64,000 nt of DNA from CAZABP01 sp964483245 (GTDB lineage Bacteria > Planctomycetota > UBA1135 > UBA2386): the NCBI GenBank assembly GCA_964483245.1, contig CAZABP010000009.1:41689-105688 (forward strand). The letters are read 5' to 3'. A program made the position numbers and the translations under genes. The notes beneath the pieces were generated by a model. That model saw only the letters and a program-made list of their open reading frames with translations. It did not search any database and had not been told where the DNA came from. This document shows positions 44,251 through 52,631 of the stretch, piece by piece (the first letter of the stretch is position 1; each line of letters begins with the position of its first letter).

Positions 44251-44664
44251 GCCTGGTTCTCGTTGACACGAGTGTGTTTTCGCTCGTGTTCAAGAAGGAT
44301 TCACGCGCCGAGTTGATATGCCAACGATTTGGCGGGCAAGCGCTTGCACCTCTCGTTCATGACGGTCGCTGAGCTTCGCCTTTGGGCCTTGTGCAGGAAC
44401 TGGGGACCGCGACGCGTTGAGTCCCTTGATCAGGAATTGCGCAACTACGTTGTGCTCGGAATCGACGATGAGACGTCGCGTCGATGGGCCGAGATTGCAG
44501 CGGGGCAACGCAGGAGCGGTCGTAACCGACAGGATCGTGGCGATTGGTGGATCGCGGCTTCTGCGTTGCGACATTCGATGCCGCTGATCACGCACAATCC
44601 GCGCGATTTCGAGGGCATCGCTGACCTGAGGGTCATCTCCTGTGCTCCTGGCTCCGGCACGTGA
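44247..44664 (+). pseudogene. PIN-domain toxin (VapC-like), frameshifted
   Basis: The ATG at 44247 opens MSLVLVDTSVFSLVFKKDSR, a perfect PIN start with the first catalytic Asp. This frame stops after 40 or so residues. The remainder continues in another frame from about 44329 as AGKRLHLSFMTVAELRLW, with the second acid Glu, and RGDWWIAASALRHSMPLITHN-type sequence with further conserved Asp residues. One extra base near 44325-44330, for example in the run CGATTTGG, would explain the break. All catalytic acids of a PIN ribonuclease are present across the two parts. The gene is therefore either recently inactivated, wrongly sequenced or read by frameshifting. It overlaps the antitoxin-like gene by four bases. 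Confidence 0.8.
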
Positions 44665-44724
44665 TTCAGACCAACCTGCGAATGCAGGTTCCTCCCGGTC
44701 GGTGCTCAAGTCGATGAAGGGACG

Positions 44725-45756
44725 ATGACGATGGGCGTGCCGACGCAAGTTGGCATCAGGGGGTCGGATGACATGAGTCAAGGCACGTGGATGGTTCGGG
44801 CGGAAGGCGGATCCCTCGTCGAGCCGTTCGAACGCGGTGGCGTTGTCGCAGTCGGTTGGGAACGGATCGGCGATCTCGGCAAGGTCGCGAGTCGTGAAGT
44901 GCTGTGGGAGCGTTACGAAGCCGCATATCCGGACGACAGCCCTGGCAAGGCGGCCAACAGTGTCGGCGTGCTGTTCAAGTTCCGGTGCGCGCTGCAAGTG
45001 GGCCAACGCGTAGTTACCTACGATCCACCGGCTCGGCGGTATCTGATCGGAGAGATCACTTCGGACTATGCGTTCGATCCCGGCCGTGTCGGTGCGGAGT
45101 GGCCGCACATTCGCAGGGTCCGTTGGCTCGGGACCGTCGCCCGGGACAATCTCTCGCCGAGCGCGCGCAACTCACTCGGTAGCACACTGACGCTGTTCGC
45201 AATCGATTCCGATGTCGATGCAGAACTCAGTGCAGCGCTGCACGGGGAGATCGCGGCGCCGACGGTGACACACGAAGCGCAGCTGGCGCTGAAGGCCGAT
45301 GAGCAGGCAAAGTCCTTCGAGCTCGTCAAGGACTCGATCCTCGCGCTTTCGGACCAGGCAATGGAGCAGCTCACGGCGGCAGTGCTGCGGGCGATGGGCT
45401 ATCGGACGCACGTGACAGCCAGAGGACCTGACCGCAACGTCGACGTACTCGCCTCGCCGGACGGGCTGGGGCTCCAGGAGCCGCGCATCAAGGTCGAGGT
45501 CAAGCATCGTGCGAGCACGATCGGAGCACCGGGAGTCCGCAGCTTCCTCGGAGCGCTGCGACAGGGGGATCGCGGATTGTACGTGAGCACGGGTGGCTTC
45601 ACGAAGGAAGCGCACTACGAGGCGGAGCGGTCAGCGATCCCCGTGAAGCTCGTTGCGCTGGACGAACTCGCAGAACTCGTGATCGGCCATTACGAGAAAT
45701 TCGATGCCGAGGGACGCACGATTCTGCCCCTCGTGCGCATCTACATGCCGGCCTGA
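44725..45756 (+). CDS. Restriction endonuclease-like protein (Mrr_cat)
   Basis: The 343-residue protein has two parts. Residues 17-150 (GTWMVRAEGGSLVEPFE, then GVVAVGWERIGDLG) form the N-terminal domain seen in Mrr-like restriction proteins. Residues 195-320 are a PD-(D/E)XK nuclease of the Mrr_cat type: the helix EQLTAAVLRAMGYRTHV, then GPDRNVDVLASPDG with the catalytic Asp, and IKVEVKHRASTIG with the E-x-K pair. Mrr enzymes cleave modified DNA. The ATG at 44725 is preceded by GAAGGG; an ATG at 44773 matches where the conserved domain begins, so the first 16 residues are uncertain. It follows the toxin-antitoxin-like pair by 60 bases, giving a small defence-like group. Confidence 0.85.
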   Translation: MTMGVPTQVGIRGSDDMSQGTWMVRAEGGSLVEPFERGGVVAVGWERIGDLGKVASREVLWERYEAAYPDDSPGKAANSVGVLFKFRCALQVGQRVVTYDPPARRYLIGEITSDYAFDPGRVGAEWPHIRRVRWLGTVARDNLSPSARNSLGSTLTLFAIDSDVDAELSAALHGEIAAPTVTHEAQLALKADEQAKSFELVKDSILALSDQAMEQLTAAVLRAMGYRTHVTARGPDRNVDVLASPDGLGLQEPRIKVEVKHRASTIGAPGVRSFLGALRQGDRGLYVSTGGFTKEAHYEAERSAIPVKLVALDELAELVIGHYEKFDAEGRTILPLVRIYMPA

Positions 45757-45762
45757 TCTCCA

Positions 45763-47823
45763 TCAGAACGGATACCCCACGCTGAAATGCAGCGTGTAAT
45801 CCCGCTCCCCCGGCTTCGGATCCGGATTGATCGCGGCATCGAACCGCAATGGGCCGATCGGCAGCATCCAGCGGATCCCGCTCCCCACGCCGAACGAGAA
45901 CTCGTCGAACCCGTAGTTCTCCGCCGGCCCTCCGATGTTGCCGGCGTCGACGAACGCCGCGAGCTCGAGGTTGTTCAAGAACTCCCAGCGCAGCTCGGCG
46001 GTGTAGAGGTTGTACCACTCGGCTCCGAGCGGCGTCCCGTTGATGTCCTTCGGTCCGAGCTGGTCCTTGTCGTACGACCGCACGCTGCTCTCGCCGCCGA
46101 GGAACCAACGCTCCTGCAGCGGCACGCGCGCGAACCCTTCCTGGTCCCACAGCCAGCCGTGTTCGCCGCGCAGCCCGACGGTCCAGCGGCGGCCGAGCTC
46201 ACGCATCAGCGTCCAGCCGGCACGCAGGCGCCACAGCTCGACGCTGGCGCCGAGCGCAGGATCGAGCGTCTCCACGCGCACGAACACCTCGTGCCCATCG
46301 CGCGGGAACAGCAGGTTGTCGAGGTCGGTCTCGCGCAGCTCGGTGAACAGGCGCCCTTCGTCGTAGTCGACGATGACCCCGTCCGGCGCCGTCGCATCCG
46401 TGAACGGATCGGTGCGCACGCGGTAGTCGTAGCCGAGCCGCGCCGACAACGTGCCGAACCGGCGCGTCAGTGCCGCCGACGCGCCGACCGCCTCGTCACG
46501 GTAGGACGGCTCTTCGCGCTGGAACCACTCCGCCCCGAGCGTCAGCGTGATGTCGTCGAACAGGAAGTCGGGGTTCGTCAGCGTCGCCTGCGTCCCAGCA
46601 CTCTTGGTGCTGAGCTTTCCCTCGATCGCCAGCGTCCGGGCGAGGCCGAACAGGTTGCGGTCGACGACGCGGATGCCGCCGCGGAACGCTTCGTAGCTGC
46701 CGTAGCCGGCGCGCAGCTCGATCGCGCGCGGCTCCGACTCCTCGACATGCACATCGAGCCGGATCCGCTCACGTGAATCGTCGATCGGCACCGGCGTGAC
46801 TCCGATCCGGCGGAACACGCCGAGGCGGTACAGATGCCGCAGCGCGTCGTCGATCGCCTCACCGTCGAACCGGTCTCCCGGCTCGAGCGGGATCCGCGAG
46901 CGGATCACGCCGGTGCTGGTGATCTCGTTGCCGCGGATCACGACCTCCTCGATGGTCGCGATCGGCCCCGGCTCGCCGGTCACGGCGTAGTCGACGGTGT
47001 GTGCCTGGGGCGCGACCGCGGTGCGTTCGGTCGTGACGCGCGCGAACGCATGTCCGCGCGAACGCAGCGCGGTCCGGATCCGGTCCTCGTAGTCGATCAG
47101 CGTCGCCCGCTGCGCAGGCGCTCCTTCGATGCTGCGGGGCATCGCTCCTTCGGCGGCCGCCGCGAGCTCCGGTGCGACGCTCACGGTGCCGAACCGGTAC
47201 CGCTCCCCCTCGCGGATCTGCAGCGTCACCGAGACCCGGTCCGGCGCGAGCACGCGCATGATCGGCTCGGAGACCGTGACGTCCAGATACCCATCCCGGC
47301 GGTACCGCTCGGCGACCGAGCCGGCGAACGAGCGCAGGTCGGCGTCGACGTAGTACGGATCACCGGTACCGAACCACCCGCTGGCGCGGCGGCGCCACAG
47401 CGGCAGCAGGTCCTCCGCGTCGATCTGCTCGTTGCCGACCAGCGCCAGATCCGCGACGGTCACGCGCGGGCCGGCCGCGATCGTGAAGATCACGACGACG
47501 CGCGGCTCCGGATCCGCCGGCCGCTCGACCTCCCACTCCACTTCCGGCTGCGGCCAGCCGTTCTCGATCAGCAGGTCCTCGATCTCGATCGAGGCGTCGA
47601 ACACGTACGCGTCCTCGTGCGGCTCGCGCGACAGCTCGAGCATCAGGTCTTCGATGACGCGCCGCAGCTCGAGCTCGCCGAGCCCGGTGTCGCCGCGGAA
47701 CTGCACCTCGACCGGGATCGGCTGCGGGTCGCCCGGCTGCTTGCGCTCCGCCTGGAACGCCGGCGTGACGACGGAGCAGGCGCCGAGCAGCAGCACCGGC
47801 AGCGTCCACAGCCAGCGCCTCAC
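45763..47823 (-). CDS. tamA: TamA-like outer-membrane protein (Omp85 family)
   Basis: The 686-residue protein has POTRA domains (about 35-350) and an Omp85 barrel (about 360-686). POTRA-like strands include TVADLALVGNEQIDAEDLLPL and IEEVVIRGNEITSTGVIRSRIPL (each quoted in part). The barrel contains RAGYGSYEAFRGGIRVVDRN-type strands, GGESSVRSYDKDQLGP and a terminal strand ending in Phe (HFSVGYPF), as expected for insertion into the outer membrane. An unusual point is the N terminus, MRRWLWTLPVLLLGACS, which has a lipobox at Cys16. The gene overlaps the upstream tamB by four bases (ATGA), so the two products should form the TAM envelope-assembly and lipid-transport complex. Confidence 0.87.
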   Translation of the reverse strand: MRRWLWTLPVLLLGACSVVTPAFQAERKQPGDPQPIPVEVQFRGDTGLGELELRRVIEDLMLELSREPHEDAYVFDASIEIEDLLIENGWPQPEVEWEVERPADPEPRVVVIFTIAAGPRVTVADLALVGNEQIDAEDLLPLWRRRASGWFGTGDPYYVDADLRSFAGSVAERYRRDGYLDVTVSEPIMRVLAPDRVSVTLQIREGERYRFGTVSVAPELAAAAEGAMPRSIEGAPAQRATLIDYEDRIRTALRSRGHAFARVTTERTAVAPQAHTVDYAVTGEPGPIATIEEVVIRGNEITSTGVIRSRIPLEPGDRFDGEAIDDALRHLYRLGVFRRIGVTPVPIDDSRERIRLDVHVEESEPRAIELRAGYGSYEAFRGGIRVVDRNLFGLARTLAIEGKLSTKSAGTQATLTNPDFLFDDITLTLGAEWFQREEPSYRDEAVGASAALTRRFGTLSARLGYDYRVRTDPFTDATAPDGVIVDYDEGRLFTELRETDLDNLLFPRDGHEVFVRVETLDPALGASVELWRLRAGWTLMRELGRRWTVGLRGEHGWLWDQEGFARVPLQERWFLGGESSVRSYDKDQLGPKDINGTPLGAEWYNLYTAELRWEFLNNLELAAFVDAGNIGGPAENYGFDEFSFGVGSGIRWMLPIGPLRFDAAINPDPKPGERDYTLHFSVGYPF

Positions 47824-50800
47824 TTGAACCTGAAGCGGAGCACGACCCCCGCGTTCCAGTCCTCGTAGACGTCGCGTTCCCCTTCCAACGCGAAGTGATC
47901 GTCGAGCCGCACCTCGACCAGCAGGCTCTCGACGCCGTTGCGGCTGATCTCGCGGCCGGCTTCGAACGTGATCTGGTCGAAGAAGCTCTCGCCGCGCTCG
48001 GTGCTCTCGCTGCCGAACAGATCCTCGAGGATCTGCTGCGCCAGGATCGAGCTCGCCAGCAGCGCGTGCTGGCGCGGGCTCTGCTCGCGCAGGCGCGCCG
48101 GCACCATGCCGGTCGACAGCAGCACCAGCAGGTCCTCGGTCGGCAGCGGCGGCGACGACGACACCGAGATCTCCGGCTCGCGCATGCTGCCGGCAATCCG
48201 CAGGTCGATCGTGTAGCCGGCGCGGCGCCCGCTGGCGGCGACCTGCAGATCCGGGTTGTTGGGCGCATCGGCGCGGAACGTGACCAGCAGCTCGTCGAGC
48301 CCGAGTCGTCCGCCGGGGAAGCGCAGCACGCCCTCATCGCCATAGACCGACCCGATCAGGCGCGGTCGGGCCGCAGTGCCGGTCAGCCGCAGGTCGGCGC
48401 GCAGCTCGGTGTCGAGGACGCTCGTGCGCACGACGAATGGTTGTTCGGTGTGCAGCTTCAGGTCGAGCGCGAGCCGGCTGCCGACGTCGGGCGGCAGCGC
48501 CGGCAGCTCGAACCCTTCGGCAACGCTCTCGCCGCCGCGCCCCTGCAGGTCAGGCAGCAACAGGATCCGCTTGACCACCTTGCCGCTGGCCAGCGTCGCG
48601 GTGCCGGCCAGCGTCATCTGTTCGAGCGTGCCGCGCAGCGTCGCGTTCACGCCGGCCCGCAGCTTGACGCCGCGCGAACGCCACAGCAACGCGTCGTCGA
48701 TCGCGATCCGCAGGTCGGCCGTCGCCGAGGCCGGATCGCTGAGCAGTGTGCCCTGCGCCGCCGTGATGCTGCCATCGATCGACAGCGGGCGCGCGCCGGC
48801 ACTCGCCGCGAACTCCCGGATCGTGATCGTCCTGCTGTCGGCCGACAGCAGGATCCGAACGTCTTCCAGGCGCGGCATGACGCCGAACTTCAGCATGCCC
48901 TCGCGCAGCCGCAGCTCGGCGTCGCGCAGCAGCGCGAGCGGCTGCGCCGGATCCAGCTCGCCGGCGAGTTTGATCTGCCCGTCCACCTTGCCGGCGAGCT
49001 GCTCGAGCCCGAACCGCTGGTGCGGCAGCGAAGCGAGGTCGAACTCCCGCAGCTGCAGCGAGCCCTCGATCGCAGCGCCGGCCGGGTCCGTGCCGGCCAG
49101 CAGCTCGGCGAGCGGGCGGCGAAGCGCGACCTCGACCATCGCCTCGCCGAGTTCCTGCGTCAGCTTCCCGTCGCGGATGCCGATGCCGTCGGGCCCGGCG
49201 AACAGCTCGGCCGCGAGGCGGACGCGGCCGACCTGCGGCGCGATCCACGAGCACTGCAACGTGCCCTCGATGCTGCCGCGGTCGAGCACGCGCGGGCCTT
49301 GGCGGAAGTCGAGCGCCAGCGGCAGCGTGCCCGCGAGCTGCAGGTCGAGCCGCTCTTCCCCTATCTGCGCCGACAGACGATCGAGCCGGATGCCTTCCGG
49401 CGTCGACGCAGCGCGGACCGACAGCTCGAGTGGCGGCTCCGGCGCCGGCACCGCGAAGCCGACCAGGGATCCGAGCGGAGCGAGCACCTGCGCGTCTGCG
49501 GTCAGTGCGAGCTGCGGATCCGACAGCGTGCCACCGAGCGTGATCTCGGCGGAGGCCATGCCGTCGATCGGCAGTGTGATCGGCAACGCGGCGAGCCGGA
49601 ACTCCTCGACCGCGAGCTGCGCCTGCAGCGGCGCATCCGGTGCCAGCTCCGGCAGCGTCGTCGCCAGGCTGCCACGCGCCGTCAGCTCGCCATCCCCGCT
49701 CCGCACCTCGAGCTCGTCGAGCTGGATCCCCGTGTCCGTAGTGCGCGCCTGCGCCTGCACGACCAGTTCGTGCGTGTCCACGCGGACCAGCGGCGCACGG
49801 AGCTGCACCTGCGCGGATCGGAGGTCCGGCGCGAGATCCACGACGCGGATCGAGCCCTGCAGCTCGAGCTGCTGCACCTCGGCTTGCGGCAGCGCGTCGG
49901 TATGCAGGTTCACGGCGAGCAGGTCGGCCGTGAGCCGTTCTGCTTCGAGCTGCGCCCCGACGCTGGCGCGCTGCCATTGGAAACCCTGGTACGAGCCGGA
50001 AGGGATCTCGACATTGAGCTCCCCCTGCGGCTGTGCCAGCGTCAGCTCGCCGGTCACATGGATGCCTTCTTCGAGCTGCAGCCCGACGAGTTCGGGCGGC
50101 GCCGCGCCTGGCGCGACCTGCGCCTGCAGATCGACTGCGATCCGCTGCGGTGGCCACAAGGCTCCGCCGAACTCGAGGCGGGCGCCGTGCACGTCGACGC
50201 TCCCCTGCGCCGAGTCGACGTGTGCGGCGAGCACATCGATCGCGTCGCCGTGCAATTGCACGGCGAGCTGCGCCTGCAGCGGCATCAGCGCGACGACGCG
50301 TTCGGGCAGCAGCTCGCGGAACGGCTCGAGGCTGTCGACCTGCACCGACAGCAGCCCGCGCAGGCCGCGCGCGATCGAGGTCGGATCCAGCTCGTCGAGC
50401 GGCACCGAGAGGTTGGCACCCTGTGCGTGCAGCGACGGCAGGTGCAGCCGCAGCTCCTCGACGTCGACCCGCTTGCCGGACCACGCTGCCTGGATGCGGC
50501 TCTCCTGGACGGTGGCACGCGCAGTCTGCAGCTCGCGCAGCACGAGAGATCCCGAGGCGTGCTGCGGTTCCAGCGTCCGCGGATCGAGCTGCAGCTCGCC
50601 GTTGGCGTGCAGCCAGCCCTGCTGCGCGTCGACCGCGAGTCCGGCGACGGCTGCGACGTCGACGACCCCGACGACGGTCGCGGATGCCGTGACGTCACCG
50701 CCGGTACCGACCGTTGCGGTGACTTCGACCCCGGCTGCATCGACCAGCAACGAGCGCATGGAGTCCCGCGCGGGCTCCAGCTCGATCCGCAGCCGACCGT

Positions 50801-51287
50801 CGCGCGTTCCGTGCGGCGTCGTGAACGAGAACTCGCGCGCGGCGACGCTCGCAACTTCGGGCAGCAGCGCCAGCAGTTCGCCCAGCGCCGGTGGGGCTCC
50901 GCCCGGCTCCTCCGGCTCTTCCGCCGGCGGCGCCTGTGGCAACGCGAGGGCCAGACGATCGGCGCGGACATGGACTTCGCGCAGGCCGCCGAGATCCCCG
51001 TCGATCAGCCGCCACGGATCCAGATGCGCCGACACCTGTCCGCCGGCGAGCTCACGCACCGGCCCCTGCGCCGAGCGGATCCGGATGCCGCGCACCTCGA
51101 TGACGTAGGGCCAGTCCCCGCCGATCTCGGCGATCTCGACCTCGGCGTCGAGCAGTCCGCCGAGCAGCGACTCGACCGGCCCGCGTGCCAGCGGCGCCAG
51201 CACGTAGTCACGCGTGAGCCACAGCCCCTCGATCAGGATCAGGAGCAGAAGCAGCAGCCGCAGCAGGATCCGCAGCAGCCGTCTCAA
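47820..51287 (-). CDS. tamB: TamB-like translocation/assembly protein
   Basis: The 1155-residue protein starts with a basic segment and one membrane helix (LLRILLRLLLLLLILIEG), then a very long beta-rich periplasmic part and a C-terminal TamB (DUF490) domain with GSVYGDEGVLRFPGGRLGL and ADAPNNPDLQVAASGRR, ending in FRFK. TamB spans the periplasm and works with TamA in envelope assembly or lipid transport. I set the start at a TTG (51287), because GAGGTGG on the minus strand (51301-51295) lies 7 bases upstream. A GTG at 51320 is possible but has no ribosome binding site. The longer frame beyond is a shadow of the desulfurase gene. Confidence 0.87.
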   Translation of the reverse strand: MRRLLRILLRLLLLLLILIEGLWLTRDYVLAPLARGPVESLLGGLLDAEVEIAEIGGDWPYVIEVRGIRIRSAQGPVRELAGGQVSAHLDPWRLIDGDLGGLREVHVRADRLALALPQAPPAEEPEEPGGAPPALGELLALLPEVASVAAREFSFTTPHGTRDGRLRIELEPARDSMRSLLVDAAGVEVTATVGTGGDVTASATVVGVVDVAAVAGLAVDAQQGWLHANGELQLDPRTLEPQHASGSLVLRELQTARATVQESRIQAAWSGKRVDVEELRLHLPSLHAQGANLSVPLDELDPTSIARGLRGLLSVQVDSLEPFRELLPERVVALMPLQAQLAVQLHGDAIDVLAAHVDSAQGSVDVHGARLEFGGALWPPQRIAVDLQAQVAPGAAPPELVGLQLEEGIHVTGELTLAQPQGELNVEIPSGSYQGFQWQRASVGAQLEAERLTADLLAVNLHTDALPQAEVQQLELQGSIRVVDLAPDLRSAQVQLRAPLVRVDTHELVVQAQARTTDTGIQLDELEVRSGDGELTARGSLATTLPELAPDAPLQAQLAVEEFRLAALPITLPIDGMASAEITLGGTLSDPQLALTADAQVLAPLGSLVGFAVPAPEPPLELSVRAASTPEGIRLDRLSAQIGEERLDLQLAGTLPLALDFRQGPRVLDRGSIEGTLQCSWIAPQVGRVRLAAELFAGPDGIGIRDGKLTQELGEAMVEVALRRPLAELLAGTDPAGAAIEGSLQLREFDLASLPHQRFGLEQLAGKVDGQIKLAGELDPAQPLALLRDAELRLREGMLKFGVMPRLEDVRILLSADSRTITIREFAASAGARPLSIDGSITAAQGTLLSDPASATADLRIAIDDALLWRSRGVKLRAGVNATLRGTLEQMTLAGTATLASGKVVKRILLLPDLQGRGGESVAEGFELPALPPDVGSRLALDLKLHTEQPFVVRTSVLDTELRADLRLTGTAARPRLIGSVYGDEGVLRFPGGRLGLDELLVTFRADAPNNPDLQVAASGRRAGYTIDLRIAGSMREPEISVSSSPPLPTEDLLVLLSTGMVPARLREQSPRQHALLASSILAQQILEDLFGSESTERGESFFDQITFEAGREISRNGVESLLVEVRLDDHFALEGERDVYEDWNAGVVLRFRFK

Positions 51288-51294
51288 GGACGCG

Positions 51295-51301
51295 CCACCT
51301 C
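51295..51301 (-). promoter_or_regulatory. Ribosome binding site of tamB
   Basis: The minus strand reads GAGGTGG followed by 7 bases (CGCGTCC) and TTG at 51287. It is among the strongest Shine-Dalgarno matches in the window and decides the rare TTG start of tamB. Confidence 0.6.
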
Positions 51302-51351
51302 GGGTAGGGGCGGAGCGCACGCGCCGGCCGTGCCGCTCTGTCGCGCGCAGT

Positions 51352-52578
51352 TCACAGCAGCGCCGCCAGCGCGTCGCATGCGACGTCGATCTCCTGTCGT
51401 TCCGTGTAGACGCCGAGCGAGATCCGCAGCGCCGCTTCGACGCCGAACCTGGCCAGCAGTGGCTGCGCACAGTGATGGCCGCTGCGGACGGCGACGCCGG
51501 CCTGGTCGAGCAGGATCGCCAGCTCGTGTGCATCGCGGTCGGCCACCGTGAACGAGACCAGCGCCGCGCGCCGTGCCGGCGCGCCGAGCACACGCACACC
51601 CGGCAGCGCGTGCAGCCGCGCCACCAGATGCGCGAGCAGCGCCTGCTCGTGCCGTTCGATCCAGTCGAAGCCGACCTCGCGCAGGAACCGCGCCGCCTCG
51701 GCGATGCCGACCGCACCCTCGGTGTTGGGCGTCCCCGCTTCGAACCGGTGCGGCGGCGCCGCATACGTCGTCCCGGCGAAGCGCACCTCCTCGATCATCT
51801 CGCCGCCACCCTGCCACGGCGGCATCTGCTCGAGCAGCTCGCGCCGGCCCCAGACGATCCCGATCCCGGTCGGGCCGTACATCTTGTGCCCCGACAGCGC
51901 GAGGAAGTCGCAGCCGAGTGCGCGCACGTCGATCGGCACGTGCGCCGCAGCCTGCGCGGCGTCGACGACCAGCACCGCGCCGGCCGCATGCGCGAGTGCC
52001 GCGATCTCGGCGACCGGCAGCACGGTGCCGAGCGCGTTCGAGACATAGGCGCAGGCGACGATCCGCGTGCGCCGGTCCAGCAGTACGCGCAGCGCGTCGA
52101 GATCCAGATCGCCGTCGTCACGCACCGGGACCGGGACCAGCTCGGCGCCGGACGCGGCACAGGCGAGCTGCCAGGGCACCAGGTTCGAATGGTGCTCGAG
52201 CTCGCTCACGACGACGCGGTCTCCCGGCCGCAGCAGCGGGCGCGCATAGGCCGCTGCGATCAGGTTGATCCCCTCGGTCGTGCCGCGCACGAACAGGACC
52301 TCGTGCGCGTCGCCGGCGCCGACGAAGTCGCGCATCGTCGCGCGCGCCCCCTCGTAGGCATGCGTCGCGCGCAGCCCGAGCTCGTAGACCGCACGGTGCA
52401 CGTTCGCGCAGCTCTCGATCTGGAAGCGCCGCACCGCGTCCAGCACGCGCCCTGGCCGCTGCGTCGTCGCCGCGCTGTCGAGGTAGACCAGATTGCCGTC
52501 TGCCAGCGCAGGGAACCGGCTGCGCAGACCCGCGTCGGGCGCCCCTCGCATCCGTTCGTCCATGGCCGGTTCGCGCAT
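51352..52578 (-). CDS. sufS: SufS-type cysteine desulfurase
   Basis: The 408-residue PLP enzyme transfers sulfur from cysteine for Fe-S cluster and cofactor synthesis. The PLP lysine is Lys232 in LSGHKMYGPTGIG; the pocket includes SELEHHSNLVPW and VVDAAQAAAH. The persulfide cysteine is Cys370 in VAVRSGHHCAQPLL, the type II (SufS/CsdA) form, with the short active loop of that class. The N terminus (ALADGNLVYLDSAATTQRP) is also typical. No sufB, sufC, sufD or sufU gene is adjacent, so it may be a stand-alone copy. It lies 64 bases upstream of tamB on the same strand and is divergent from the DUF4139 gene, with 53 bases between starts. Confidence 0.94.
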   Translation of the reverse strand: MREPAMDERMRGAPDAGLRSRFPALADGNLVYLDSAATTQRPGRVLDAVRRFQIESCANVHRAVYELGLRATHAYEGARATMRDFVGAGDAHEVLFVRGTTEGINLIAAAYARPLLRPGDRVVVSELEHHSNLVPWQLACAASGAELVPVPVRDDGDLDLDALRVLLDRRTRIVACAYVSNALGTVLPVAEIAALAHAAGAVLVVDAAQAAAHVPIDVRALGCDFLALSGHKMYGPTGIGIVWGRRELLEQMPPWQGGGEMIEEVRFAGTTYAAPPHRFEAGTPNTEGAVGIAEAARFLREVGFDWIERHEQALLAHLVARLHALPGVRVLGAPARRAALVSFTVADRDAHELAILLDQAGVAVRSGHHCAQPLLARFGVEAALRISLGVYTERQEIDVACDALAALL

Positions 52579-52631
52579 TGCTGCCGTGCCCGGGCTAGGT
52601 TAGCAGCGCCGTCGCGTCCAGGAGCAATCCG

